Shown here one piece after another: positions 1 to 11,443 of a stretch of 64,000 nt of DNA. Each line of letters opens with the position of its first letter. Position 1 is the stretch's first letter. The notes below the pieces were generated by a model that worked only from the letters and a program-made list of their open reading frames with translations, made no database searches and was not told the DNA's origin. This DNA comes from Osedax fenrisi (lineage: Eukaryota; Annelida; Polychaeta; Sabellida; Siboglinidae): positions 46,946,969 to 47,010,968 of the forward strand of contig OZ025244.1 in the NCBI GenBank assembly GCA_964019155.1, given 5' to 3'. A program made the translations under genes and the position numbers.

Positions 1-409
1 ATTAATTTTAATAAATGTGAATACATTTATGGATATACTATAACAATTATTAATTAATTTTATTTCATTTCGAGTTATTTATGTAATATAAAATATTCAT
101 AAGAAAAAAAAATATCTTTTAAAGATATTATATAAAAGATATTTTTATATATATTATATATATATAATAATTAATTTCTATAATTGTTATCAATATATAT
201 ATATATATTGTATACAATACTTCTATTTATATATAATTATTTTTTATATTTATTTTGTATATAATAAGTTTCTTATACAGAGGTTTTTCTTATATTTTTC
301 TTATAAGATTTTCTTATAAAGAGGTTTTTTAATGTGGAAAAGGTTGAATTCCAACCAAATGTGTGAACAATTTTTTTATAAAGAGGTTTCTTATAGAGAG
401 GTTTTACTG
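1..409 (-). mobile_element. MITE with CAGTAAAACC ends, cut by the window edge
   Basis: This is a reverse-orientation copy of the element at 3639-4489. It shares the terminus (here reading GAGGTTTTACTG at 398-409), the repeated CTTATAAAGAGG words, and an internal block around 337-365 that is also found at 3705-3735 and 50665-50700. The TA expected after the terminus is not present (the next bases are TTT). The left end lies outside the window. It is non-coding; mobilisation by a Tc1/mariner or pogo-type transposase is an inference from the CAG..CTG ends and the TA targets of the better copies. Confidence 0.7.
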
Positions 410-1060
410 TTTTACTTATAAAAATAAAATACAATATAATATAATATACATATATATATATAAATATATAGTTTAATTATTTATATACATATCTAAATTT
501 ATTAAATTAATACATTTTTATTTGTTGGTAAATTAATTATTATGTAATTATTTTTAATAGTTTATATTATGATAATAATTTATATAATTAAATTTTGATT
601 TAATTATATTTTTCTATTAATTTAGTTAATATCAAAATTGAATTCATTATTTGTTAGTATTTTTAATTAAATTTATTATCAATATTATATTCATACATTA
701 TTACATTAATTCTGATTATTTTATGATATTTTAGCTCTGATTTTAGCTAGACTATATATAGGACCTAGTCTATAGACTATATATATACTATATAGTATAA
801 TTATTTATAAACAAATAATTCCATAATATAATTCAAATTTAATTTTATTTTATTTTCCTATTTAATCAATTTAATTATAATCATTTAATAAGAGGATAGC
901 GGAAAAAAATGTTTAATTTTTTTTATTATATAGTCCTACTATTGATTCATGATATGTTATTTAGTAAGGGGTTCATTACCTATAGGTATACCCAGTGCCG
1001 TCTTAAGGCAATAAACCTAACCGGACAACAAAATATTTATTTATAAAAAGTATTATACTC
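410..1060. other. AT-rich interval without a gene
   Basis: No coding sequence seen. A GC-richer patch at 990-1025 begins CAGTGCCGTCTTAAGGC (993 onward). This resembles a DNA-transposon terminus, but I found no matching opposite end in the window. Confidence 0.4.
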
Positions 1061-1072
1061 AATATCATTTAT

Positions 1073-1290
1073 TCACATAAATCGCATTTCTCGAACGTAT
1101 CTCAATGTATCGACATAAATGCATACATCGTGATACAATTGTCTACATTGAATAGATTGAGTAGATGTATCGACTGATTCATCGATATTCTCAGCACAAA
1201 TTATACAATTAAAATTTATTTCACTGGTAATTTTCTTTTTCTTGTTATTCACCGTCTTTTTAACCACCTTCTTCGTCTTATCAGCATTTT
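1073..1290 (-). pseudogene. pogo/Jerky-type transposase C-terminal zinc module, relic
   Basis: The minus strand encodes a lysine-rich stretch (KKTVNNKKKK), then FNCIICAENIDESVD, then IQCRQLYHDVC and a stop. A basic linker followed by C-x2-C, an acidic loop, then C..H..C matches the PHD-like zinc-binding tail found on many animal pogo/Jerky/Tigger DDE transposases. The second C-x2-C pair looks degenerate (CRQL where two cysteines would be expected) and the tail is short. No DDE domain is recognisable upstream (above 1320). It is a fragment, probably an old terminal exon. Related tails occur at 19196-19500 and 40575-40760. The family assignment is inferred from spacing only. Confidence 0.45.
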
Positions 1291-1319
1291 CGTTTTCTAA
1301 GTATTTTGTATACTGTTAA

Positions 1320-2214
1320 TCAATGAATTACAAAATAAATATAATATATTAGTGAAATAAATGAATTATTTAAAAATAACTTTTATATTTTATATTATTT
1401 ATATACAATATTGATTTCAATTAACATATATGTTATATATATATCACTATATATCAACATATCAACATATATATCATTACATAATTTAATAATGACATAC
1501 AAATAAGATCATATCATTAACCTATTCTCCCACATGAGGAGTATTGCTTACTGCATGGTCCAGTCGACACTGGGATATATGTAGTGGTCATATATGTTAT
1601 ATAAGTAATATGATTATATCATGATTCAATTTTATCATAAACATTTTTTAATTAAATATATTTAAGAAATATAACTTTAATGTAATGAATGTACTTTAAT
1701 GTATTAATCAGTATACTGTCAATTCTTAAAATGTAACCAATAATGTAATATATTATATTATGTATTAATATGATTCTAATTCAATAATAATAAATAATAT
1801 TTAATTATTAATCTAGACTTATAATAGAAATATAATGTCAATGAAATTAATGAATTATTTAAAATGTATCCCATACTTTAAAAATTACCTATCTGTTATA
1901 TAAATAATATGATTATAGCATGATTCAATTGTATAATAAATATTTTTTAATTACATATATAAACATACCATAAACATTTTTATTCATTAACTTTATTACT
2001 TACAATATACATTTTAAAAACTTGAAATTAACTTAATTGTAATTAAATGAAATTAAATATTTAAAATGCATTCAATAATTTAAAAATTATTTTTAATAAT
2101 GATATATATATATATATTAGTTATGATATTCATTTTTATTCACACAATTAATTCAGGTTTACAGATTATATTTTAATTATAAATATATATCTAAAAGTAA
2201 ATATCTAAAGTTAA

Positions 2215-2256
<42 letters not shown>

Positions 2257-2400
2257 TATACATATTAAGTTAATAATTAACCATTAGTATTTCCTATTAA
2301 GATATCTCAGACACTGCAGTGTTATCCGTTATCCGTTATCCATATACATGTTATCTGTTATATTAAAAAAGTATATACTCTATAGATTATATACTTTTTT
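1320..2400. other. AT-rich interval without a gene
   Basis: Long A+T runs and a (TA)n tract at 2217-2250. A GC-richer patch at 1520-1580 is non-coding as far as I can see. Confidence 0.5.
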
Positions 2401-2404
2401 ATAT

Positions 2405-2443
2405 ATTATTATATATTAGTGTCAGACACTAATATATAATAAT
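2405..2443. repeat. Perfect 19-bp inverted repeat, 1-nt loop
   Basis: Left arm 2405-2423 and right arm 2425-2443 are exact reverse complements around a single A; the core reads AGTGTCAGACACT. It lies next to a shorter palindrome at about 2370-2390. It may be the joined ends of a small element; no target duplication was identified. Confidence 0.7.
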
Positions 2444-2792
2444 AATTATACTTATATATAATGTATTATATTAATATAAAAATTATTTAATTAATTAAAA
2501 TTAAACTTATTATAATTTATTAATTGAAATTATTATGGTTTGTTAATTATTTAATTTATAACCTGTATATGGACTTCTTGTATATCATATTCTTAGACAT
2601 ATTTGACAGTATAATATATTTAATAAAATATAATAAAGTGCGTAATATGTTGAATAATATAAGTTCAATAAAGAAGTAATATAATTTTGCAATAATATTA
2701 CAAATATAATCTAATGTGGCGGTGGTATTATTCATCATTTTATTCAAGAAATTTAATTGATGTATTTGAAAACATAGATTTCACCTATTGAG

Positions 2793-3033
2793 TAAACTTG
2801 TACTATCGGCCAAATTACCCGATGTTGCTGTTTTTTATCCATATTTATACAGCTTATTAATATCTATTATATTCGCAAAATATAAAAAATATAAATTATT
2901 AAAATATACATATCGTAAATTAATATAATATTAGTTATATAGTATATGATGGTTATTTAAAAATATGTATATTTTGATTTAGAGCACTTCTAGTAACACA
3001 CATACAAACATCGGCCAAATTACCCTCCCTTCC
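2793..3033. mobile_element. Right part of an element ending CCCCTA, GGCCAAATTACCC repeats
   Basis: The 13-mer GGCCAAATTACCC occurs at about 2808 and again at about 3012, the second time only a few bases before the terminus TTCCCCTAA. A short phrase repeated inside and beside a CCCCTA end is the pattern of the elements at 24790-25026, 26424-27387, 32810-34085 and 61318-63244. No left end was found, so this may be a truncated copy. Confidence 0.4.
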
Positions 3034-3224
3034 CCTAATGCTAAGAAAATATATTAAATATCTGTATCCTTATTAAGTGTAAACCTAATATAATAATATA
3101 TATAAATAATATATATAAATATATATATATTATATACATATACATATATTATGTAAATTAAGTAGTTATTCTACTATAATGGTATGCTATTATTAAATAT
3201 AATAAATACATATAATAAATAAAT

Positions 3225-3335
3225 AAATTAATTCTTAAAATCACTGGAAAAGTAAAAACCTCTTTATAATAAAACTCCTCTATAATAAAACAATTATTGA
3301 AAAAAAATGAGTTTCTTATTGAGGTTTCGCTGTAT
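3225..3335 (+). mobile_element. Right-end remnant of the CAGTAAAACC MITE
   Basis: The stretch has the same order of words as 4385-4489 (TCTTAAAATCA, GGAAAAGTAAAAACCTCT, TTGAGGTTTCGCTGTA) but is diverged at the terminus. A second partial copy lies at 3519-3597. Only the right part is present. Confidence 0.6.
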
Positions 3336-3379
3336 ATGTATATATATTTAATTATGTATATATATATATATATATATAT

Positions 3380-3517
3380 ATTTACTATCGAAAATATGGC
3401 ACTATTTTGATCTTATATTCAATCCAGTGAATATCCTTAGATTGGCAATCTTTAATCATCTTTATAAAGCGTCCTATGTTTTTGATAGGTGGCCAATATA
3501 CGATAGTTTTCTGGATT
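3380..3517. repeat. 138-bp dispersed duplication, copy 1
   Basis: This segment recurs at 4498-4636 with a few substitutions; both copies contain GGCACTATTTTGATC and TGATAGGTGGCCAATATACG. The copies flank the MITE at 3639-4489, so MITE and flank seem to have been copied as a unit by local duplication. Confidence 0.75.
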
Positions 3518-3606
3518 TATAATAAAACTCCTCTATAATAAAACAATTATTGAAAACAAAATAAGTTTCTTATTGAGGTTTCGCTGTATATGTATATATA
3601 TTTAAT

Positions 3607-3638
<32 letters not shown>

Positions 3639-3641
<3 letters not shown>

Positions 3642-4489
3642 TAAAACCTCTCTATAAGAAACCTCTTTATAAGAAAAACCTCTTTATAAGAACATTTTTC
3701 ACACATTTGGTTGGAATTCAACCTTTTCCACATTAAAAAACCTCTTTATAAGAAAATATTATAAGGAAAATATAAGAAAAACCTCTTTATAAGAAACTTA
3801 TTGTATACAAAATAAAAAAAATAATTATATATAAATAGAATTATTGTATATTGATAATAATTATAGAAATTAATTATTATATAAAATATTTTATATTACC
3901 AAAAAGCTCGAAATGAATTAAAATGAATTAATAATTGTTATTGTATATCCATAAATATATTAAAATGAATTAATAAATGTTATTTTTATCCTTGAATTTA
4001 TTAAAATAAATTAATAAATATAATTGTATATCCATAAATTTATTAAAATTAATTAATAAATATTATTAGGTATTCTATACTCCTATATCTTTAAATGTAT
4101 TGATGATACAATTTATTATATTATACAATTAATTGTTAAATACTAGATTATTATAATATTCATTATATTATATTCATCAATGATGATTCATAATTTATAA
4201 TTGCTAATGTAAATCTAATAAAATGTAATTATGTCATTAACATGTCTAAGCCCAAATAATACAGTATATATTTTAAATCAAATATAATTAAAGACGTATA
4301 TGAAGGTTTACTGAGCAATCACGAATTATATAAAGATACTATATATAGATAACCTCTAGGTTATAATGCATTTTCAATTATAAATTAATTCTTAAAATCA
4401 TTGGAAAAGTAAAAACCTCTTTAAAGAAAACCTCTCTATAAGAAAAAAATTACTGAAAAAAAATAGTTTCTTATAGAGAGGTTTTACTG
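3639..4489 (+). mobile_element. Complete 851-bp MITE, CAGTAAAACCTCT terminal inverted repeats
   Basis: The left end reads CAGTAAAACCTCTCTATAAG and the right end is the reverse complement of nearly the same word; both ends are flanked by TA (inside TA microsatellites). The motif CCTCTTTATAAGAA recurs several times in the first 150 bp and again near the right end. It has no ORF. Ends, TA target and size suggest a non-autonomous Tc1/mariner-pogo superfamily element. Sister copies are 1-409 and 50635-51186. Confidence 0.75.
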
Positions 4490-4497
4490 TATATATA

Positions 4498-4636
4498 TAT
4501 ATTTACTAACGAAAAAATGGCACTATTTTGATCTTATATTCAATCCAGTGAATATCCTTAGATTGGCAATCTTTAATCATCTTGATAAAGCTTCCTTGGT
4601 TTTTGATAGGTGGCCAATATACGATAGTTTTTTGGA
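4498..4636. repeat. 138-bp dispersed duplication, copy 2
   Basis: Near-copy of 3380-3517, directly after the right end of the MITE. Confidence 0.75.
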
Positions 4637-4939
4637 TTACAATTATATATTATTTAAATATATATATATATATATATATATATACACCATGGTCTGAATT
4701 GTCTTCGATACTTTTTGGGAACTAACCATTTTAATAAAAAAGACTGCGCTAAAATGGAAAATTAACTAATTTAATAAAGTAATTACTTTATTTAAATAAA
4801 TATATAAATTAAACAAAATGTATATAAGATATAATTAATAACATTTATAATCATCAACGATAACAAATTATTTAACACAATCATTAAATAAATAATAATA
4901 ACCAATTTGATAAAATATTCGGTATTTGATAATATTTAA

Positions 4940-5095
4940 TCATAGGTTATCGGTTAGCTCCTTATTCGATGAGAACTTTAACGTTGATAGAAGGTCACTA
5001 TCATACATTATTAACACATCGTTTGCTTTTAATTCTGCAACCTCATTCCGAAGTAATGTCACCTCCCCTATAAGATATTCTACTTTGTACTCCAT
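4940..5095 (-). CDS. Small coiled-coil-like ORF (51 aa), paralogue of 13252-13401
   Basis: A methionine-started 51-codon frame begins MEYKVEYLIGEVTLLRNEVA and continues with an acidic, leucine-spaced segment (LLSTLKFSSNKEL). The heptad spacing of I/L/V in the first 25 residues suggests a short coiled coil. The frame is kept open in the second copy despite a Thr-to-Asn replacement and a different tail, mild support for a real coding exon, perhaps the last exon of a transposon gene. I do not recognise the family. Confidence 0.35.
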   Translation of the reverse strand: MEYKVEYLIGEVTLLRNEVAELKANDVLIMYDSDLLSTLKFSSNKELTDNL

Positions 5096-5444
5096 ATGAG
5101 TATTATATTTTTCATTTATTTTATATTATCTGTAATAAAATATAATTATTAAATTATATATAATGTAAAATATTATATTTAAAATATATTATATACAAGG
5201 GGTGCAGCTTCCACTGGTTGACTTTATTATAAGTAAATTACACCTACAAATTAGATTTGTCAATATATTTACTATTCATATGTATCATTAATTATAACTT
5301 TATTTTATGTAATTTATATATTTACAATGTTACTTATGTAATTATGTAATTGTATATACTTTAATTATATAGGATATATATATATATATCACATTAAGAA
5401 ATGCACAAGCTCAGTAAACAAAGGTTCCATTGAATAGTGTTGAA
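4952..5444. repeat. Left ~0.5-kb direct repeat flanking the Tnp2-like unit
   Basis: This block and 13258-13764 are the same sequence in the same orientation. I see only about five substitutions plus a different TA-tract length. It runs from GGTTAGCTCC to AGTGTTGAA. Between the two copies lie the DUF4806-type gene and the intact transposase. It includes a small minus-strand ORF (4940-5095). LTR-like in arrangement, but no TG..CA ends and no retroelement genes, so an LTR is not claimed. Confidence 0.8.
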
Positions 5445-5469
5445 TAATTAAGTAAGTAGAGAGATCAGT

Positions 5470-5660
5470 TAATACGTATACGATATGCGTTGAACACGTA
5501 TCATTGATTCATAGTGATTCGTGTTCGATGCAGATCATGCGGCTATGTTTTATATACGTATCATGGATACGTGTTTGATACGTATCATGGATACGTGTTT
5601 GATACGTATCATGGATTCGTGTGTGATTATTATCATAGATATGTATCTGATGTTTAATAT
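5470..5660. repeat. Subterminal GATACGTATCATGG repeats, left cluster
   Basis: About three tandem copies of a 24-bp unit (CGTATCATGGATACGTGTTTGATA) around 5553-5625, plus degenerate flanks. Related words occur at 12405-12450 and 12995-13255, just inside the other direct repeat. Clusters inside both borders of the Tnp2-like unit look like the subterminal transposase-binding arrays of CACTA-type elements (inference). Confidence 0.55.
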
Positions 5661-6462
5661 ATACATAATTAATATAAATATATACATATTAATTACTAGT
5701 AAATTTGTATGACATATATCCAGTTATTAGTTATAAATTAGAAGTATTAGTATTAAATCTTAGTTATATTAGAAAATTCATGTTAGAAAATTTTATCTGT
5801 ATATTTTAAAAATAAATTATAATTGTTCAATCTTAAATAATTATAAATTATAATAATTTCATGAATTATATAGATATAAAATTAAATTAGAATATATTTA
5901 AAAATAAACCTTATATTATTAATAGTATTTATATTAATGTACTTTAAAGTATTTTAATTAAAATAAGAAGAATTAGAAAACACAATGTATATCTAAATCA
6001 AATGTATTACTATTAATAAGAATTTACCAAGTACTGGAGTCAAGATATTAAATAACAATCTGGGAGAAATTCTAAGAAATACTAAACAAATTCGGATATT
6101 TAAAAGAATATTAGAGGGATGAATTATGAATCAGAGACCAAGAGAAGAATTATTTTAATGCATATTTTTTTATATCATGTATTATTTGCTGTTAATTACC
6201 AGAAATTAATTAATTGGACATTGAAATAGGAAATAATGTATACAATTAAAAAACTTTAATATATACTCTTGTTACACTTATTCCATTGCTACATATTTTT
6301 TTTGTATTCTATTATGATGTTTATTTTATGTTTTTATATTATTATTTGTTGTTAATTTATATGTCGAAAGATTTATTTAATAAATAATATAATATCAAAA
6401 TAAAAAAAGTATAATTATCTATAATATATGAATATATTTATTCAATATAATACAATTGTAAA
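5661..6462. other. AT-rich interval without a gene
   Basis: No coding sequence recognised; probably the 3' non-coding part of the Tnp2-like unit. Confidence 0.4.
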
Positions 6463-8721
6463 CTATGTTAAACACTCTGATCTACGTTTACGGTTACAAT
6501 TACGCAGGAAATTCGATAACTTTTCTAAAATAATTGTATCTGTTGTTGAGTGAGTCTTATATACTGTAGCTGAAAAAATATAATTATAATTAATAATTAT
6601 TAAATTACAATTTAAATAACTAACAGATTATACATTTTCCAATTAATGTATCCAAAAAATTAATTTTGTCCCTTCCAATTTTTGAATAATGACTCCATAC
6701 CCCTCGTGTTGCCACCTTCTCACACATACATATCAACGTACTAGCAACATCACTCGTTTTACTTTTAAGTAGTTGTGCCATCTATAATTATAAGTATTTT
6801 AATAATAACAATAAATTATCATAATATAATTTTACAACTTACTGTATTTATTCTGATTTCATTATCACATAATGATTTGCTGAATTTTTCCAGATCCTCA
6901 ACGTTTTGGTTCTGGGTTAGATTATGTGGATCATTCAAATCTTTAGTTTCCAAGCTCCTCATAATCTCCTCTTGATTGCGGAGAAGCATTTGACTAACTA
7001 AAATAGTATATATACACATTACATTGTTTATTTTTGTATCATTTTAATTTTTCTGTATATAATATTATATCATAAGTCAAAGGAATATCATAATTTACTA
7101 ATTTTTTTTTATAAACTAATAATATTTTCTTATAAATCACAAATTCATTAAATACCTTCAACGTCTTTCACTCTTTTTAATACATCACTTATAACTCTGA
7201 TCAAGTGAGGAATGCTTGATCTGAAATAAAATAAAAGAATATATTTATATATATTATATAACTTATATGATTTCTTAATAATAATAATTACATTATTATA
7301 GTTTTCATTTAATTATTAATTAATATATTAACTATTTTTGTAGTAGTTATTTAATAATACATATATAGTATACTGTGATAATACATATATAGTATATATT
7401 ATTGGTATACTGTGATAATACATATATAGATAATAGTGTTGGAAATTTTCAGATTTTTCACTCATTCGAAGGTTTAAAATAGTAAATAAATACACTTTGA
7501 AGGTTTTAAATAGTATTATTTGTATTAAATTAAGTATACAAAGTTTTCTAATAGTAAAATTATTCATTTCTAAGGTGTAAAATAGTAAATAGATACACTT
7601 CGAAGGTTTAAAATAGTATTATTTGTATTAAATTATGTATAAAAAGTTTTCTAATAGTAAAATTATTCATTTCTAAGGTGTAAAATAGTAAATAGATACA
7701 CTTCGAAGGTTTCAAATAGTATTATTTGTATTAAATTAAGTATTCTAAGGTTTCTAATAGTAAAATTATTCATTGCGAAGGTTTAAAATAGTAAATAAAT
7801 ACACTTCAAAGGTTTTAAATAGTATTATTTATATTAAACCAAGTATTCAAAGTTTTCTAATAGTAAAATTATTCATTGCGAAGGTTTAAAATAGTAAATA
7901 AATACACTTCGAAGGTTTTAAATAGTATTATTTGTATTAAATTAAGTATACAAAGATTTCAAATAGAGATAATACATATGTAGATAATGTTATTGGTATA
8001 CTGTGATAATACATACATAGATAATGTTATTAGTATACTGTGATAATACATATATAGTATATATTATTGGTATACTATAATAATACATATATAGATAATG
8101 TTATTGGTATACTGTGATAATACATATGTAGATAATGTTATTGGTATACTGTGATAATACATATATAGATAATGTTATCAGTATACTGTGATAATACATA
8201 TATAGTATATATTATTGGTATACTATAATAATACATATATAGATAATGTTATTGGTATATTGTGATAATACATATGTAGATAATGTTATTGGTATACTGT
8301 GATAATACATATATAGATAATGTTATTAGTATACTGTGATAATACATATATAGTATATATTATTGGTATACTATAATAATACATATATAGATAATGTTAT
8401 TGGTATACTGTGATAATACATATATTGTGTAATAAATATAAACTTTTTGAAAAGTTACTAACTCTGTAGAGTTGAATGGATCATTTATTGATTTTTCTAA
8501 TGAATTACATAGTACTGGGTCCAATAGGTTGATAGTAGATAGAGGTGCATTAATTGATGATGAATCACCTATATAAGTATTAATTTATTAAAATAATACA
8601 ATAATATATATATATATATATACATACTAAAATAATCTGTGTCGGTTATGCAATTTTCATATCTTTTTGACCATGTCTGAGCTTGAGAAAATGTATCTAA
8701 AACCATTATATAATATAATTA

Positions 8722-8761
<40 letters not shown>

Positions 8762-9027
8762 ATACATACCTAATACTTTCAATCTTTTAACTTCATATGT
8801 GGACCATATATTTTTATCTGGTAAGGAATTATTCCGTACTAGTCGCATAGTATCGATGCACTTAGGCCAGTAAACATAGTCTCTCTATTAATAATTATAG
8901 AAAATATTATATATAATTTCAATGATATTAATTTATACTAACATTTTGTAAAGAAAGACACCATGAAGTCGGAACAAATGTATATGATTTCTCTTCAACA
9001 AACTCTATACATACCCAGTATTCATAC
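6463..9027 (-). CDS. DUF4806-type protein, 8-exon model, partner of the Tnp2-like transposase
   Basis: Exons predicted on the minus strand: about 9027-8948, 8884-8770, 8696-8628, 8568-8459, 7220-7156, 6997-6843, 6781-6625 and 6569-6463 (stop). Most borders are clean AG..GT sites (for example GTATGT after 8770, GTAAGT after 6843). The N-terminal exon gives WVCIEFVEEKSYTFVPTSWC, the next DYVYWPKC and IWSTYEVKRLKVL; this order (a short beta-rich segment with VPxSW, then YWP) is typical of animal DUF4806 proteins. The last exons give RGVWSHYSKIGRDKINFLDT and TVYKTHSTTDTIILEKLSNF, which fit the DUF4806 domain itself. The starting exon was not found. It lies just downstream of the transposase on the same strand; a decayed second pair lies at 28845-32760. 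Its role is unknown; a DNA-binding or accessory function in transposition is inference. Confidence 0.55.
7450..7965. repeat. Minisatellite, ~108-bp unit, about five copies
   Basis: The unit includes CGAAGGTTTAAAATAGTAAA, TACACTTCGAAGGTTT and TAGTAAAATTATTCATT. It sits in the largest intron of the DUF4806-type gene (8459 to 7220). Confidence 0.8.
7966..8430. repeat. Minisatellite, ~37-bp unit, about twelve copies
   Basis: The unit reads roughly GATAATACATATATAGATAA then TGTTATTGGTATACTGT. Partial units also lie at 7355-7440, on the far side of the 108-bp array, so one repeat seems to have grown inside the other. Confidence 0.8.
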
Positions 9028-9044
9028 TAATAATTAATTATAGG

Positions 9045-9259
9045 TACATAAATAATGTATTAAATATATTTTTATATACAGTCTATTTAATTGTATAAAT
9101 AAATATATATATATAAGATAATAATAAATTCTATTTAATTGTATAAATAAATATATATATGAGATAATAATAAAGTCTATTTAATTGTATAAATAATAAA
9201 CTCTATTTAATTGTATAAATAAATATATATATGAGATAATAATAAAGTCTATTTAATTG

Positions 9260-9295
<36 letters not shown>
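9045..9295. repeat. Tandem repeat, ~46-bp unit
   Basis: Four to five imperfect copies of TCTATTTAATTGTATAAATA followed by a TA run and GAGATAATAATAAAG, in the gap between the DUF4806-type gene and the transposase. Confidence 0.7.
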
Positions 9296-9481
9296 ATTAT
9301 ATTTTAGATAGGAAAAAATGTAAAGTAAAATAATGTAATGTATTTGACACTTATACAATATATTTTTAAAATAAACTAGAATATAATAATTATTAATTAG
9401 AATGTAGAAGTTTTAGAAATATTACAACTGGATTATTTTCTTTTTTTAGTAAAATTCCAGGTATTGTTAATAGTGATCTAT

Positions 9482-11443
9482 TTATAAATTTAACCTCGTC
9501 TTATTTTTATTTGATTCTAAACATCCTATAATAGAAGAATTAAATCTTATAAAAATTCCATCTTTATTTATACTTCTAGAAAAATATGGGTTACACTGTT
9601 TATACACTCTACATAATGAAACTACATTATAATTTACATTATATGATAAATCATCTGGTAATGTCTCACAGAATTTATTATTTATTAAATACGATGGATA
9701 TTTAGGTTGAGAACTTTTCATTTTGTCTAATTTAAATGTAAATTCAAAGTTTTCTTTTATTCTATTTACAACTTGTATTAGAGGATTTTTTTTACCCCTG
9801 ACCATTTTCTTAATTTGCTGTAAATAGTTTTCGAATGGAAAAGCTGATATGTTATCTAATGTTCCATGTATTTTGGCATCATCTGGAAGATGAATTAAAC
9901 AATGCACATTATACACAGCTAATAGATCACCATATAACCTCATACCTTCGATAATAAAATATTTTAATAATGAGCGAGATAAGTTTATGTTATTTATATT
10001 ATTTGTATTATCAATTAGTAATAAACTAAGTGCCATATTTAATATAATAAAATGATTTCTATAGCAATCTGGTAATACTCCATCTAAGACAACTTTTCCA
10101 ATATACAATAAAAAAAGTCTAAATTCTGTTGCTTTCCATCTATCTACCTCATATAAACTACGTGGATACCGTGCAAAATATTTTGATGGGATACATTTTC
10201 TAACAGTGAGTATATTATCATTAATTTGCGTAATATGGCGTGATGATAATTTATAAGGTTTATTTCCTTTCGAAGATACCCATAATAATAATAATTTTTT
10301 CATTACACCTAATAGAGAACAATGCATGTAATCAGTAATAAAAGTAGTTATCATATTAATTGGAAGATCTTGAAAAGGTGAAATATGTTCATGATGATGT
10401 GCTAGATTTGACCTTATTCTAAATGATTCATCAGTGCGATTATTAAAAATAATTGAAGGGTATGTTAATCGGCCACCTCTTTCACTATCAGCTTGAATTC
10501 TTAGCCCTTTTTGATCACATTTGTCACATCCAAAATAGCCATTATATTGCTTAATACTTTTGACAAATGCTTTAGCAGGCGCATCACAAATTATTGAATC
10601 AATTTTTATAATAAAAAGCTTATTATTAATCATAATATTATTAGAAATCAAATACTTTAAATCATTTACTGTATCCTGTAAAAAATCTACATTTTTAGGT
10701 TTATTTCCTAAAGTTAGCGCAACTGGAAAAACAATTTTTTCGGATGATCCTAAATACATTGAAAATAGAATAGGCCACATAGATTTGCTAGAACTTTTGA
10801 ATAATGGTAGACCATCAACATTAATAGAAATATGAAGAATATTTGAATCATATAAATAATTATCAAAATATTTTATAAAATATTTTGTTATCATAAGTTC
10901 TACACCAAAATAGTAATATTCAACATTTGATTTTAATTGGATATTGTTGGATTTAAAATTATTAGTCTTCAGAAATGTCTTAGCAGTAGAAGGTAGATTA
11001 GAAATTCCTTTATTTTTTAATAATATTAATAATGCTGTTATGAAATTATGCGAAACATTAAATTGAACAAATAAAGATTTTAATTCTGATTGAAAATCAT
11101 TATCGGACATATCACTAGAACATATTTCTGATATATCTGGTATATTTATAAACTCTTCAGATGTAAAATCTGAATCAGAATTTGAAAAATTATAATCAGA
11201 TGTTGAATGAATATCTTCTGAATCATGATTATTATCTATAATATTTTCTAAATTAGAATAAGTATTACAAGTTTTTGGTAGGTTTATAGTATTAATAGCA
11301 GGGGATATGTTAAATAATTGTTCATCTGATGAATCACTAGAATAATTATCTATATTAGTTTTGTGAAAATTTAAATAATTTATCGTATCATTTAATTTAC
11401 GTTTAATAGTTTTGTAATCCTTATTATAATTATTATTTGGCAT
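9482..11443 (-). CDS. Tnp2/CACTA-like transposase, intact 653-aa ORF
   Basis: The longest open frame in the window, uninterrupted from a true ATG (11441-11443). The N-terminus (1-130) is Asn/Ser/Asp-rich and low complexity; residues ~130-165 form a helical segment ending LPSTAKTFLKT. The core has WPILFSMYLGSS (~225), ICDAPAKAF (~284), CDKCDQKG (~302), RTDESFR (~336), DYMHCSLLGVMKKLL (~369) and WKATEFRLFLLYIGKVV (~437). This series matches the Tnp2-like transposases of animals and fungi; the Asp residues of CDAPA and DYMH are candidate catalytic acids. Codon use is as AT-rich as the surroundings. The same strand carries the DUF4806-type gene 0.45 kb downstream, and both sit between ~0.5-kb direct repeats. 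The intact frame suggests recent activity. I am sure of the family type, less of the exact superfamily. Confidence 0.75.
   Translation of the reverse strand: MPNNNYNKDYKTIKRKLNDTINYLNFHKTNIDNYSSDSSDEQLFNISPAINTINLPKTCNTYSNLENIIDNNHDSEDIHSTSDYNFSNSDSDFTSEEFINIPDISEICSSDMSDNDFQSELKSLFVQFNVSHNFITALLILLKNKGISNLPSTAKTFLKTNNFKSNNIQLKSNVEYYYFGVELMITKYFIKYFDNYLYDSNILHISINVDGLPLFKSSSKSMWPILFSMYLGSSEKIVFPVALTLGNKPKNVDFLQDTVNDLKYLISNNIMINNKLFIIKIDSIICDAPAKAFVKSIKQYNGYFGCDKCDQKGLRIQADSERGGRLTYPSIIFNNRTDESFRIRSNLAHHHEHISPFQDLPINMITTFITDYMHCSLLGVMKKLLLLWVSSKGNKPYKLSSRHITQINDNILTVRKCIPSKYFARYPRSLYEVDRWKATEFRLFLLYIGKVVLDGVLPDCYRNHFIILNMALSLLLIDNTNNINNINLSRSLLKYFIIEGMRLYGDLLAVYNVHCLIHLPDDAKIHGTLDNISAFPFENYLQQIKKMVRGKKNPLIQVVNRIKENFEFTFKLDKMKSSQPKYPSYLINNKFCETLPDDLSYNVNYNVVSLCRVYKQCNPYFSRSINKDGIFIRFNSSIIGCLESNKNKTRLNL

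Noticed and set aside
2556..2747. 63-codon minus-strand frame
   Set aside because: Low-complexity Ile/Tyr/Leu composition typical of chance frames in AT-rich DNA.
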